Part shown: positions 22,041 to 34,081 of the stretch, one piece after another
How the letters are laid out: the number at the start of each line of letters is the position of its first letter
Position numbering within the stretch: the stretch's first letter is position 1
From: Macrolepiota albuminosa
Lineage: Eukaryota; Basidiomycota; Agaricomycetes; Agaricales; Agaricaceae
Direction: 5' to 3'
Length of the DNA stretch: 64,000 nucleotides
Assembly (NCBI GenBank): GCA_027475525.1
Contig: JAMWFC010000082.1
Span: forward strand, 1,178,001 to 1,242,000
Notes under the pieces: generated by a model
The model's input: only the letters and a program-made list of their open reading frames with translations
Databases searched by the model: none
What the model was told of the DNA's origin: nothing
Made by a program: the position numbers and the translations under genes

Positions 22041-23106
22041 TGATGCCAACTGTGGTTGGGTACACTGGACATTACACAGTACAATGCCATCTCCAGTGCT
22101 TGGCATGCATAGTTGTGAGAAGTCCTGACAGAGTCCTGGTATGCTTGAGCAAATGTAATAAGTTGACATGCTAAATGATAACACCTTGGATGCTACTTAG
22201 CTAACTGTAAGCACCATAGTCTAAGCAAAGATATTGAAAAGAGAAAGAATAGTACAATGTAATGTGCCTGTAGGTGGCACTATAAATAACAAAGACAATT
22301 AAGACAAAGCTAGTGCCTATCTTGGTGACAAAGTTAGAATAAGCTAGTGCAATTTGAATGCTGAGTATAACTTTTGTGCTCAAAGGGTTACAATTCATTG
22401 TTATATACATGTGTAGTAGCTATCTTTTATACTATACACTACTGCATTTCCAAGATAAGTCTATTTGTGGCGCTATCAATTAGCACCTCTCCTTGTAGTC
22501 CTAGCTAACAGCAACCTGTCAACAGCAACCAGCAGCACATGGATGATAGCAATCAATGGTGTTATAGCCTATTGGCTACAGTGACTCTGACCTGACTTAG
22601 AATTGTATGAGTCTGCTCACTTTTTAGTATAATTCCAATTGGCTAGGCTTCTCTGAAGTATATATGGTCAAAAAATCCTCAACAGATGCTGTGAGTGCTA
22701 ATGTTGACACTAAATATTGTATCAATTTCTGATAAGCCAAAATGTCAGGTTTGAGTATATCCTGTGCTGTTGTCATTGATTCTTTAGACTTCTGATTGAA
22801 GTGCCTCATCAAATGGCAGCATCTAATGCTAATCCCTTTCAGAAATGATTGGGGTTTGGTCAGAGTTACCTCTCCACTGCCGTGCTAGCACTATAGATCC
22901 TAAACCTCCTAAATTCTTGAAGTCAACAGATAGTGTGTGCTGAAGGACTGGTAAATGTTGAATGAGGCTGATAAGTAGAGTTTGCAATAGGGCATCAAAG
23001 CCAGAGATATCCTGAGTCTCAGAAGATTGCTAGAGTCTTCAGTATGTCAAATATCAGTAATCCCATAATATTCCTTGATGCATTCAGCCCAAGTAGAAGC
23101 CTATTA
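22041..23106 (-). mobile_element. Element C 5' LTR (old copy of the D LTR)
   Basis: Starts TGATGCCAACTGTGGTTGGG and ends AAGTAGAAGCCTATTA, matching both D LTRs (34926-35995 and 47549-48618) over the full length. Nearly every AGCGCT-type word of D reads AGTGCT or AGCACT here, a clear sign of CpG decay. Directly to the right lies element E protease sequence, so C inserted into E. Confidence 0.88.
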
Positions 23107-25887
23107 GCAAGAAGTATCCATGCTTTGTCAATGAAGTTGTTGGTAGTGCCACTGTCTACAAGGGTGTTGATGAGTTCCAGGGAGGAGGCAAGGGTGATTT
23201 GGAGGAGGAGGAATTGAGGCAGAGGTGAGTAGGGTATGTCAAGAGGATGTCTGAGAAGGGTTTAGCTGTGGTGCAAATGTGTGATACTGAGGTGGGAAAG
23301 ACATTGGAGTTTGGCCTGTGATTCAAAGTGTGTTTTGCATCTAAATCACTAAATCATTTTCTGTGAACTGGAAGTTGCACTCTTCTCTGTCAAGGGTCCA
23401 GACTGCCCATTCCATAGTCTGGCATTTCAGGCAGCTGCCAATAAAGTGTCCAAGCTCCTTGCAGAGGAGGCAGGTGCTCTTCTCACATTACTGTTCTTGG
23501 ACTTCTTCAGAGATATCAATTCAGGATCTGTTGGAGTTCTGAATTTGGTTTGTGTGAAGAACTTTATCATCATTTTTGAGGTCCTCATTGGTAGAGGAAT
23601 TGGAGCTGTCAGAGTTTCTGGGGAGAGAGTTAGAGGCCTTGTTGACATCAGCAGCGTTAAAGGCTGCAGAGGGTCAGGACACTGGGGCCTGGAGTAGTCC
23701 TAGAGGGGCACATCTAGGGGTGGAGGAATTCCTTGAATCAGACTTTCAGGAGCATTGGTCTTTCAGGGAGGGCCACCAAAAAGGTTCTACTGGGGCTAGG
23801 AGCTAGAGTACTTCTTGCAATCCTTCTAGTATCTCTAGTCAATTGGAGTTATGAGGGCCTTGTAGCCATTATATGTGGCCTGCTTGGAGGCAAGATAGAG
23901 GATGTCCTTGATTCATTGGGGCAAAGTATGTTAAAGGGCAAATTGGAGGACATTGTAGTTCCAACCCATCTTATAGACCTCCTTTTTGAATTGGATGATG
24001 AAGATGGCAAATTGTTCCTCAGACCTTATTTGGAGTTTTTTTCAGCCTTTGCGACAATGTCAAAGATATCAAATCTGCTGAAAAACTCCTGCACAAAAGC
24101 CACCTACTGGGATAGCATGAGGTTGTTGGGGTCAAATTGGAGGAGGGGCATGTAGTGGTCAAAGGCTAGGCCTTGTAAATATGAGGCAGTGAATGCGATA
24201 CAGGAGTCTTTGAGCTGGAAGGTGACCAGTTTGGCTTGGAACATGTTGAGGCATTGCATAAGGAAAGTTTGCCACTTCTGGGAGTTGCAACCATAGAAGG
24301 GCTCAGGTTTCTGAATATCTAGCTTCTCTTCATAGGTGAGGGCATCCCAGATATTGTTCTGGGCATTTTAGTTGTGGGAGGAAGAGGCAGTGTTTGTAAT
24401 AGTAGTAGTAATGATTCTCTTCTCCTGAATAGGGCAGGAAGGTGTCTGCAGTGGCACCCCACTTTCCTGGGAGTCCCTTCCAGAGGCTGTCTGTAATCTC
24501 TGAATAGTGGTCTGGGGGCCTACTGAGGGTTGGGGCTTTTTCCATGCAGGGATGGTGGGAGGCCAACAGGGCTCAGAATGTCATGTGGGGGCCATTCTGG
24601 AGGTAGCAGGGGTTGGGATAGACCTTGTTTGGCAGGTTGGATGGGACATTGGCCATAAGAGGATGTGGAGGTCCTTGGTTGGAGAGAGCTTGAAGTGGCA
24701 CAAGTTTGAAGGCAAGATGGCTTGAGTCCTATTTTGCCTGGGGCTGGGCAGCACTATAGAGAGCCAGGGATCCTTCTTAGGCCTGGGGGGGCAATTGCAG
24801 GCAAACTCAGGTGGAGGGTTTCCTGGTTTGTTGAAAGGAGAAGTCTGGGATCCTGGAGTTTGTTGATGTAGGAGAGGATGTCTTCCAAAGTGTTATCACC
24901 ATTGGAGGTGAAATTGATCTCTGGGGGTGGAGGGTTGCCCTCTGCTGCTTGTGCCCAGATGTTAAAGATGCTGAATACTAAGTAGGCTCAGGGATGGGCT
25001 GAGAGTGGGTGGCAGGTTGCTCAAAGAGGTTTCTAATTGGGTTCAAGGATTGCAGAGTGGCAGAGGCAGCATTGAGCTCCTCTTGTTGTTGTTAGTTTGG
25101 GGTGGGAGTTCCCTTAGATGCCAGATTGGGGTTTGTTTCTCTGAATGTAGAAGGAGCAAGCTAGGTCCAAGGGGTCCTTGAAGTGGCAGGAGTTGGGGCT
25201 GGTATGGATCTTGTTAAGAAGGGCTTGAAGCTTATTCCAGAGCATTAGCTTCATCTGCAGGGTCTTTTTGGTGTTGTTGGATAGGGTCCCCTTCTGGAGC
25301 TGGTCATGAAAAGTAAGGAGTCAGTTGGCCCAGTCTTCCAGGGTGCCTCAGAGGTCATGGCAGGTGAGAGTGACCAGAAGGGTGCACATATATTGGGTAA
25401 ATTCTGCAGAGAATATGCAGAGCACACACAGTACCTCTTCTCATTGCTAGAGGTAGTCTTCCATTTGACATTCCAGAGGGGAGGAGGGAGGTTGGGCCAG
25501 TGAAGTGGCCATAGAGCAAGGTCAATTTGGATAAGAGGGTTTTGGAGTTTTGGTGGTCTGGGGGGGTTAAGGCTATGGTGCGAAGGATTCTCTACTGGTG
25601 AGTGGTAGAGTAGCCCTCTAGGGAGTCTCCAGGAGTCTTCTAGAGATCATTCTGTAGGAGCCAGTCATGATGAAGTTGTTAATATATATTTGCCAATCTG
25701 GGAGGAGTAGCTGGCTAGTGGAGGGTCTGTAGGGGGCTCTATTTGGATCTGGAACTCAGAAGCAGGGTGCTGGATAGAAGAGAGGTACAAAGATTGAGGT
25801 GCTGTGGCTGTAGTTTTCTGATATCAGACAACTATAAGCATCAGTTGAATAGCTAGCAGGGTAGTAGGTTGGGTTGTGTGCAGACAT
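23107..25887 (-). pseudogene. Element E: degenerate B-like gag-protease
   Basis: Minus-strand, old relative of element B. The gag start is ATG at 25887-25885 (MSAHNPTYYPASYSTDAY against B's MATYTHTYYPAGYQTDPY). Further along are HYYYYYK at 24410, gag-core fragments, a CX2CX4HX4C knuckle (CLLCKELGHFIGSC, about 23430-23475) and the protease start NTLVDSGTTNNFIDKA (about 23120-23170; B has NTLVDSGTTDNFIDEA). It is cut at 23106 by element C, and the pol half is not in the window. Stops are abundant and CpG is rare. Confidence 0.8.
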
Positions 25888-25906
25888 CAAGAACAAAGTA
25901 AGGGAG

Positions 25907-25919
25907 AGTCTTAATATTA
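25907..25919 (-). promoter_or_regulatory. Element E self-priming PBS (decayed)
   Basis: On the minus strand, TAATATTAAGACT directly follows the LTR end CCTGATA, exactly where B has CCTGACA then TAATATCAAGACT. The LTR partner is at 26282-26293 (minus strand AGTCTTGATATT). The two sites now differ from perfect pairing by transition changes. Confidence 0.6.
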
Positions 25920-26780
25920 TATCAGGTTCTGCTGACTACAGGGGCTTCCACAGATGAATGAGTTCTTACTAGGTAAACTTGACATCTATGGGCAGTCCTG
26001 AACCTATGACAAGGAGGATAAGCAGGCTCCAGAGATTCTGGAGAGGTGCAGGAGTCTTTCAGAGCTCACACAGAGCACCAGGTTTTCATAAGAGTGAAGG
26101 AAAGGGGTGCAGATGAGGCCCAAGGATTAATGCAGAGAAATAGAGCTAGGTAGAGGGCAAAGTGATACTAAGAAGAAATCAAGAGACTGAGACAAAGGCT
26201 AGAAGACTAAGACCAGGAGACTTTGAGAGTAGAAAAATACATTGATTGAAGTAGACAAAAATAAAAGGCAAAAGTTTAGGCAATATCAAGACTACTGTAA
26301 TGAGATGCTAGCTACAGTTTAAGTACTCGTTGGAGTGGGGAGCTCGGTTAGCTGGTAGTTCCAGTATCTGAGGAGTGCCAGTATCTTGGGGCACCAAAGT
26401 GCTATCTGAAGGAGGATCAGGGAATATTATCTGAGGGGATGTTGAATGTTGAGGAGTTGTCCAAAAGAGTTTAAATGTTGACAGGATATACAAGTGTGGG
26501 TCCAAAACATGTGGTTGGTATTAGCCAAGGCCTGGGAGTTGGAGCCAGTGCTAAGTGGTGAGTGGCAGAGATTGGGGCCAAGAGGTTGTGTGTTGGCCAA
26601 CATCCAGTAGAATTGATAAATGCTAGTACTGGGATAATAGGTGATGCTGATAGCTAATAGTAGCCATTGAAGCCAATTGGAGTCAGTTTTGGATGTGCTA
26701 GTCTGTTGTTCTGGAGAATGGTAAGGCTTGAGGCAGGGTTGCAAGGTGACTTCTGAGGTTCCAGTATCTTGCAAACTAGG
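25920..26780 (-). mobile_element. Element E 5' LTR (approximate right end)
   Basis: Placed by its boundary with the PBS at 25919/25920 and by AGTCTTGATATT on the minus strand at 26282-26293, at a distance similar to that in B. The outer end is too diverged from the B LTR to fix; about 26780 is an estimate from B's LTR length. Confidence 0.5.
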
Positions 26781-26849
26781 CATCTGAGTGAGATGAAATT
26801 ATGGGAGCATAGAAGGCATTATTGAAGATAATCTTAATCATTTTATTAC

Positions 26850-27985
26850 TGAACTTCATATATTTCCTTATGCATCTGCACCCAGCAACTTGGAACTTAC
26901 TGCCCTCAGCTGTGATACCCACTGCATCTGCACTGTCTGGCAGCCCATATGTTATAAAATCTACTCAGTCCATGAAAAAGTGTCAGCTAGCTTTTGAGTC
27001 TGCATATGTGATTGCATTCTTGGAGTTTGCATTGTGGATTAATGTCAAGAGGGCCAGGCATCAGGGGTTCATATTCCTATCTGCTAATGTAATATTTGCA
27101 GAGTTTGTCTGAAGCATGATGGCAGTAGTTAGGAGACAATGATGTTGTGGTGGCTGCATTTGTCTTGCCTCTCCTCTACCACTCTGGGTACTGCCTTTCT
27201 ATACTGCCTCCTTTTCAACAACATTTCTTCTTTATGTGGCCTGTACATCTGCAGTTTGAGTTCTTACATTTCACATTACTTCAGTCCACACAGTTCTGAT
27301 TGGTTTGAGATGACAGTGCTTGCACAGAGTTGGTTGGTGCAATTACAACATGTCTATGAAGTAATAGTGCATGGGTTGTAAGTCTCACAATGATGTCAGC
27401 TAAGGTTTTTTGGTCAAATAGTGCCTCTGTGACTAGGGCCCAAGAGCTAGGCATTGAATTGATAATATACACTCTATCTCATGTTGCTTATGTCCACTTT
27501 CTAATTGTTGGCCTTAGTCCACACAGTATAGAGGGCTCTGAAGTGGCTCTTGATATTGGACTCATCTTAGTACTTTATTGAGTTGAATTTTTCCTCTACC
27601 TGAAGTAATCCTAAATCTGACTTGGCATCATGTAGCCTCATTAAAGACTCCCAAGCTCTAGCTACAGTCCCATTGAGTTTGATGCTAGCTCCAATTAAAT
27701 TAATTATATTTAGCACTATCATGCTCTGAGCATAGGCATATCACTATTGCCACTCATCAGATGTTGAATTTGTTGCTTTCCACCATGTTGTGGCTGGTGC
27801 TTTGGTGGTCTTGATGTTCTCAGTCTTTGTGGTTGGTTTTTTTATGTTTCTATTTAAGTACTCAAGAAGGCCACATCCTCAGATTGCCTCAGTTATCATC
27901 ATTTTAAATATGGTCCAGTTTGACTCATCAAAATTTTCCTCCATAGATAGCAGAAATAAGGTTGGTTTACTCATATTCTGCTGGT
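26850..27985 (-). pseudogene. Ty1/copia gag and protease-region remnant (element F)
   Basis: The only copia-type trace in the window. Minus strand from about 27985: NWTIFKMMITEAIRGCG, ARAWESLMRLHDAKSDLGLLQ, YIINSMPSSWALVTEALFDQKT (about 27400-27470), then a knuckle region NCRCTGHIKKKC and KGGSIERQYPEWW (about 27170-27250), where the copia-typical Trp before KGG is a TGA. Further on VDFITYGLPDSADAVGITAEGSKFQVAG resembles the segment after the copia protease. Integrase and RT are missing. Confidence 0.75.
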
Positions 27986-27989
27986 TTTA

Positions 27990-29377
27990 GTGAGTTGTTT
28001 ATTTATCTGAGTGGCCTATAATCTGTTGGTAGAATAACTGTAATGTTTTTATATTAGTCTAATGATATAACTGACAAAGCAGGTCTACACACCTCAGTCA
28101 ATAGATAAAACAACTAAGGATGTGACTACTCTGTTCCAATCCATATTTTTTTGGTACTGTATAGTTTTCTCTGTTTCTATCTTCCCTCTTTCTCCTGTTT
28201 GCAGCACACTGATCTCATGGTCTCTTCATGTGCATGCATACTATGATCTCCTCAACAAATTACATAAAAAAAATCACAAAAATTTCAGCAGCTAATAATA
28301 TACTAATTTATTTTTTCTTTTGAGATTTATAAATGCTGAAATAAATCTGAAATTTTCAGGAAAAATTCAATTAGCCTATTTTTCAGGAGATGTTAGTGGA
28401 AAATACTCAAATAATTTCAGGAAAATCACTCAAAAATTAGGAATAATTCAAAAGCTACTAATATACTACTTTTTGATTTTTTTCTAAGATTTATAAATGC
28501 TTAAAAAATCTGAAACATTCAAGAAAAATTTAATTTAGCTTATATTAATGCTTAGTTGGGGAGAATTGAGGGAAAAAGCCCTCAATGAACTACAAAATTT
28601 GTGTCAAAAGCACGAATTGTAGCTTTTATTGTTATTATATATTAACATATATATTAGCATTTATAAATACAACCACCAATGACCACACTTATACTGGATA
28701 AGACAGTTATTGTTGGACAGAAAGAGAAAGAAAAATAAGTTATAAGAAGGAACATAAAGTCTATGCACAGGAACAGCAACAGTAAAAGCAGCAGAAAGTG
28801 AATAGGCTGTATACAGTTTTGCTTAGTATTTTAAGATTTATAGTAGTAAATATTATCATATGACAATTGAGATCGTATTTCTATTCCATGTGTTATATGA
28901 GACAATAATACTCAAATGAGTGTGTAAATGAGTTAACGCAGATAGAATTTGAACTATAAATTAGCTTAAATAATTATAGTCTGAGTAAAAACAAATAAAA
29001 TATATCATTCTTAACACAGCTGTTATTTAACATACTTATAATCATAAAAGAAAAGAATAAAAAAGTCTCAGTTGGTCAACTACCTTATCTTATGCTAGGC
29101 TAGCTGGTGCAGCACAGTTCACATTAAATAATAAAAGATTAAAAAATTAACAAAATAAATATAAATAAACCTGGTCATCCAACCAAATACTTATGAGCTG
29201 TGCCGCGTGCCTTCAGCATGCAGCTAGCATCTCATTGGGGGCTTTGCCTCCAAACCCCCCCCCCCAACTAAGCCTCCATCCTAACCTCACTTTGTTCGGT
29301 TAGGGCTCCAAGTATGTATAAGTAATTCAGCCTCCACCTCAACCTCACTTTGTTTGGTTAAGGCCTCAGTATTTTCC
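27990..29377. other. AT-rich non-coding stretch
   Basis: No convincing gene. It holds two imperfect repeats of about 105 bases (28277-28380 and 28441-28545), part of which reappears inverted at about 50210-50345. Near the right edge are two imperfect copies of a ~45-base unit containing AACCTCACTTTGTT (29271-29313 and 29331-29372). The word ATCCAACCAAATACTTAT at about 29175 recurs at about 51186. Confidence 0.5.
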
Positions 29378-29551
29378 TGTAACGGAGTTAACCCGTATTA
29401 CTAGCATCAACGACGCTATAATCGTTTACTCTAGTATTACGTAAGACAACATCTTGTTTTCGCACTAAGTACTAGTCAAATCCGATATTGCGGTCTGATT
29501 TAGCACTGTGTGAAATACACAGATAGTTCTAGCTCGTAACCCAAGGTTACA
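29378..29551 (+). mobile_element. Element G left LTR
   Basis: Short LTR TGTAACGGAG...GGTTACA, matched by 49993-50176. TATAAT at 29417-29422 could be its TATA box. It is flanked on the left by TTCC (29374-29377), repeated after the right LTR (50177-50180), giving a 4-bp target duplication. No TGG-type or self-complementary PBS is obvious after it. Confidence 0.85.
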
Positions 29552-29661
29552 TTTTTTTAAATCTTCTGCTATCGGCTTCAGACTCTAGGCTTGTTACCAA
29601 CTAGGCAACTATCATCAAAACCTCTCGATTCTCTGTTGGCATCACGTCGAAAACGTGTTTC

Positions 29662-32052
29662 CATGACTGGTTCTCTTGATCCGGACCCCCCTGCCCCAGC
29701 TGTAGGCACAGGTGAACAACCTGTATCTCAAGTGGGGAAGACGCAATCCGCGTCTGCATATCAACCCCTGCCAAAGCGGGACGAGAAGATACCTCGCGAT
29801 GTCAGCATGAGCTTTGGGATGCCTGGTGGGCTATTCATATTACGGATGATGTCCATTGTACGACCTGGTGGTAAACAGGAGAGAGATCTGGGGTTTCAGG
29901 AGTGTCGCTGCCAGTGAGCCAAATGCCTTCATTGATGTACCCGGTATTGCCCGAGAGCTCGTCAGCTCATTCTGAGGGTCAACCAGATATTACCCAGTAC
30001 TCAGAATTGGTACAAGGAAGCGCGTTTGCACATAGTACTCCCTTCCAGACTGCGCCTACTGAGCAGCATTTGGAATATATAGCCAATGCTGCCACTGAAC
30101 CGGGACCATTGTCGATGACGACACAAGGACAGGCACAAGGACCAGCAATAGTGGTCAGTAGGGAAGACGACGAGGTCGTAAGGTTGGAAAAGGCGTCAAC
30201 AGTGCCTGGAATTCCAGAGTTGCACAGAAGAGCCAGCAAACAGCCGCAGGTGAGGCATGATGGCCTCAGAAGGGTTATGGACTTAGAGTCCGAGCTGGAA
30301 TCCTCAGATGATGAGGAAAGCAAATGGTCGCATTCGACCCTGTCTATCCAGCTACAGCTGGTGTTGAACCGATATCCGGCGGTCACAAAGGAATCAACGC
30401 AAAAGCGTCTGCAGCTTTATGTAGTAAAGCACTTATAATTGCTGGCTGCTAGGAGCCACGATGTACCTCGTGCAGATTCCAATGAATATATCGAATTGTT
30501 TGTGCATATCTTCGAACTCGAAGTGGTAGAATACCTTAAGCGCAAAGCGGCATGAGGGTCAGCAGTCTCAACGGCTACTCTAGCCGATTCAGTAGAATGT
30601 GAGATGAGTGTGTGCCAACGAGCGCCATTAATCACGGATACGATGGAATTGCTCAATGCACCTTGTCAGGCTAATGAGTCTCAGCAAGACTACGTTTGGC
30701 GTCAGAACGCCGCAAACCGTCAATGCATTGTTAGCGGAGTGCCTCAGCAGGCATTGTCTGAGGTAGAGACTGTGACAATGACTCCGGCAGAGCCAGAGGC
30801 ACTGCTTGCAGTGCAGGAGGTTAAAACACCTCATAAGCAAGTCACAATCAAGGAAGAGGTGGACAAAGTCCACATTCTTGAAGAGCGGACGTGACCACGA
30901 CGTGTAGTACGACGCGTCCACCTAGTGGACAACTGGAATGAACACATCAATTACCAGAGAATATGCAACCAGGACTTGCGTGATCATGGTGAGTCGTTAA
31001 TTGACGACCAGGGGGTAGCCTTTGAAGGGTGTGAAGGTGTAACGCCTGTTGATGATATGCGGCGACAATTTGCAGCTCGAACAGCTGAACCAGACAGAGG
31101 TTCGGGTGGTAGTGACGATAGTAGTTACTACAAACGGAGGGAGCCAAGTTGTTGCAATAACAACGGTGGAGAGCGTGATCGCAGAAATAATGATTGAGAC
31201 AATGATAATTGTCGTGATAATGGCAGGCAGGCTGGTGGAATACCAGCAGAGCAACAAGTGAGGCAAGCGCCCACTCCTCAGCCGGAAAGAGCGGCCAATA
31301 AGCACCTATTTTGCAGTCCTCGGGCATTTTCGATGCCCGCACCTCATGATTTGCGTGAAACTATGCCGGGAATGAACGAAGCGGTCAGGATCCATATGGA
31401 TCATATGCACGACCGCCTCACTCGTCTGGTGGATGACTCCCTTGGAGTCAGATTTAAGTTTCCGGCTGGGGTAAGTCCCCGTAAATCTGATGGTAAGCAC
31501 ATACGTGCGTATGCCAGAGGACATAGGTTCTCTCAACTGGAGGACTGGGCCATGGACGTGTGTTACCACCTCGCAGCATGCTGCTATGGTGGAGACAACA
31601 TGGACCAGGAAAGGATATTTGTGCTACACAAATTTATGGAGGGAGAGGCTCGGAATTGGTTCTGTCGCCATGTTCTCCACATCAATCACGACAAACCGCA
31701 TTGGACATTTAAAGAAGTCCTGATAGGACTGTACAATCGTTTTGTCAACGCTGCTACAATGCAGGAAGCCCGTGATGCCTTTAGAAAGGCAGTGTATAAC
31801 GCTAAGACTGGCGTCCAGACCTTTTATGATGACCTGGTGGGTCATGCACAGAATATGGCCGTCTATCCAGACGAATACACTATTTGTGAGACATTCCTGG
31901 ACGGAATACCAGCAGACATGAGACGAGCGTTGATACGCGACGACAATCTGTCTCCAGAGGTCAATACTGTGACCGAGTTCTTGGCGTATGCCATCCGTTA
32001 TGAGCAGTCGACACGGACTGCAAACCATTATGAGCAGCGTAGTTCACGCTGA
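29662..32052 (+). pseudogene. Element G gag
   Basis: The first plausible start is ATG 29662 (MTGSLDPDPPAPAVGTGEQ). Open pieces follow in changing frames (to 29917, 29902-30438, 30604-30894, 30925-31197) and then a long one, 31258-32052, that carries the capsid-like core: MDQERIFVLHKFMEGEARNW, HWTFKEVLIGLYNRFVNAAT, VQTFYDDLVGHAQNM, ICETFLDGIPADMRRALIRD. Composition is CpG-rich and damage is light. Element A (1-917) is the decayed relative. Confidence 0.78.
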
Positions 32053-32058
32053 GGACCA

Positions 32059-32574
32059 GTGAACCGTCAGGCAGTGAAGGTGGGAACCTTCCTAGCCAAG
32101 CGGACGGAGATGGAGAACAATTGCAATCCGCGATTCGTGGTTCGCAAGACAATTCCTGGAGGCCAACGGCCTCGATCGAAACCTGCTGGACAATTGCCAG
32201 CGAAGGACAGTCGACCCGTTTTGGGTCAGAATCAAGTAGCACCAAGAGGAGTAGTGGCGCCTGCAGCGCGTATGGCGGGTAAAACTGCTGGAGTTCCAGG
32301 AGTGGGCCAGAGAAGGCCTGCTGGGGACCCCTCAGCGTGCTACAATTGTGGCAGGAGCAGGCATTTTGCTAAGGAGTGCCCGGCCAGAGAAGGCCTGCTG
32401 GGGACCCCTCAGCGTGCTACAATTGTGGCAGGAGCAGGCATTTTGCTAAGGAGTGCCCTGCCCCTCCTAAGGCACACATCTGAGCAGCCCATACGGCTGC
32501 GGCACCAAGCGATGTCGTCAGTGACGATGAGGATGATGAAATTGTCGACAAAATCGAGGAGGAGCTGCAAGTAG
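32059..32574 (+). pseudogene. Element G nucleocapsid zinc knuckle
   Basis: Basic region followed by CYNCGRSRHFAKEC, a CX2CX4HX4C zinc knuckle (about 32338-32380). A 77-bp duplication at 32305-32458 contains a second copy of the knuckle in another frame and shifts the reading frame, so the apparent end of the ORF is probably artificial. The acidic protease leader follows. Confidence 0.8.
32305..32458 (+). repeat. 77-bp tandem duplication
   Basis: Duplicates the zinc knuckle of element G. Confidence 0.9.
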
Positions 32575-32591
32575 AGGCTGACGGGTCAGAA

Positions 32592-33212
32592 GTGGATGAT
32601 GCCGAGAGCGTCCAGATTGATGGCGACGAGTACATTGCAGTGGACGTCTACGACAGCGACTATTACGCTCATGATGACAAGGAAGAACACCTGTTTGCAC
32701 TGACTGAGTACCGTGGAGATCAGCGCGTCCGAATGAGACGCGTAACCCTGCAGAAGGCAACTAATAAGTTGCAGAGGCCACGTTATACTCCCGAGGAGAA
32801 GGAGTGCCTGGTCACGTATGTTGATGTCAATGGACATCCGGCGTGGACATTGTGGGACTCCGGGAGTACCACGACGGGCATTACACCCCAGTTTGCTCAC
32901 GTCAATGCAATTCATGTTCATGAACTGGAGGAGCCGTTGATGCTCCAGCTGGGGACTGTAGGGAGTCACGCCATGGTGCAGTTTGGCGTGGAAGTGAAAA
33001 TAAAGACGTCAGGGACGTCAACAAAAGAATATGTGGACATAGCAAATTTTGATCGCTATGATATGATCATCGGTACACCGTTCATGCGTAAGAATAAGGT
33101 GTCGCTGGATTTCGTGAACGACATGGTCGTTGTAAATGGTACGCCTGTGAAGGCGGAAAAAGTTGTGCTAAACGACACAGATGGTCGGTTGAGGCCGACA
33201 TGGTCGTTGTAA
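32592..33212 (+). pseudogene. Element G retropepsin-like protease
   Basis: Open frame with AWTLWDSGSTTTGITPQFAHV (catalytic DSG, about 32850), LMLQLGTVGSHAMVQFG, DIANFDRYDMIIGTPFMRKNKVSLDF. It looks intact up to the 77-bp duplication at 33119-33272, which pushes it into an early stop. In this gypsy family RT should follow, but here homology to A's pol ends near 33350 and ORF3 sequence begins. Confidence 0.82.
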
Positions 33213-33272
33213 ATGGTACGCCTGTGAAGGCGGAAAAAGTTGTGCTAAACGACACAGATGGTCGGTTGAGGC
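33119..33272 (+). repeat. 77-bp tandem duplication
   Basis: At the C-terminus of the G protease. Confidence 0.9.
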
Positions 33273-33349
33273 GCACTATCACGCGACTGAAAAGCGGCGT
33301 GATGAATGCAACTGGCTAGATGGTCGCAGAGTGACTGTACAGGAGGTGG

Positions 33350-34042
33350 AGGACAAACAGGTCCCACCAAAAAGCCTGCCGAGTAGCAGTGCCAGACGTG
33401 CTGCTAGGCAGATTGGAAGCAGCGGGACAGCCAGTACCTTCAACTGCGTCCTTCCTGCAGGACAGTCTGGCCGTGATGGTAATGGAGGGACTGCTCGACC
33501 AGATCGAGCTGATGAAGAGGCAGCGCGTTGCAGCGCTGGAACAGATTGAACGTGTGTCTAAGCGCAAAGTCTCGTCATTCGAGGAACCGACCGCAGAGGT
33601 CAAGAGGGCTAAGTATCAGCCCAGTTGACCGGTCAAGCCTCCACAGGCAAGGATGCCAGTGGAAGCGCAAGTCGCACGCCGTGAGCAGCCTGTTCAGCCC
33701 GTTGCTTTGTCATCTCGGTTACCTGATCCGGGTCCTCAGGCCTTGTCAGAGTCGCTGGCTGCGGTCAGTGAACCCTTGGCAGGTCTGTCCTTGGGTCAGC
33801 GGGAAACCGCATTGTCTCGGGCCCCAACTAGGGTGCCCAAAACTGTCGCTGTGGCGCCGAGAGCGCCCATTACTGTAGTCCCTTGCGCTGAGCCTGGAGG
33901 GAGAACTCTGGCGCGAAATGCGCCTGCCCCTCCGGTGGCTCAGCCACCACTTGAACTTTCCGCCCTGGCCAAGTCGGGGTCTGCACGCCAACGTTGAGGC
34001 TGTAAGCCTCCTCTCGATGCCTCCAAGCTGGAGGTGATCGAG
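33350..34042 (+). pseudogene. Element G: pol-deletion junction and ORF3 N-terminal part
   Basis: After the protease tail the sequence jumps to ASFLQDSLAVMVMEGLLDQIELMKRQR (about 33448-33530), matched in element I by TFLSDSVAQMMITGLLDKI (about 57955-58020, minus). It then becomes Pro/Ala-rich (33653-33997). Since A and I have RT, RNase H and IN before this point, G has lost about 3-4 kb of pol here. Frame breaks at 33628 and 33997 separate this from the next ORF. Confidence 0.65.
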
Positions 34043-34081
34043 TTCCCGGCAGGCATTCCCACACAAGCCGGGAAGGTCTCA

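Noticed and set aside
26822..27112. Plus-strand ORF beginning with a hydrophobic, signal-peptide-like stretch
   Set aside because: It is the complement of the copia-type gag/protease remnant, which matches family motifs on the minus strand.
29552..29600. Self-priming or tRNA PBS after the G LTR
   Set aside because: I found neither TGG nor complementarity to the LTR there; nothing to support a call.
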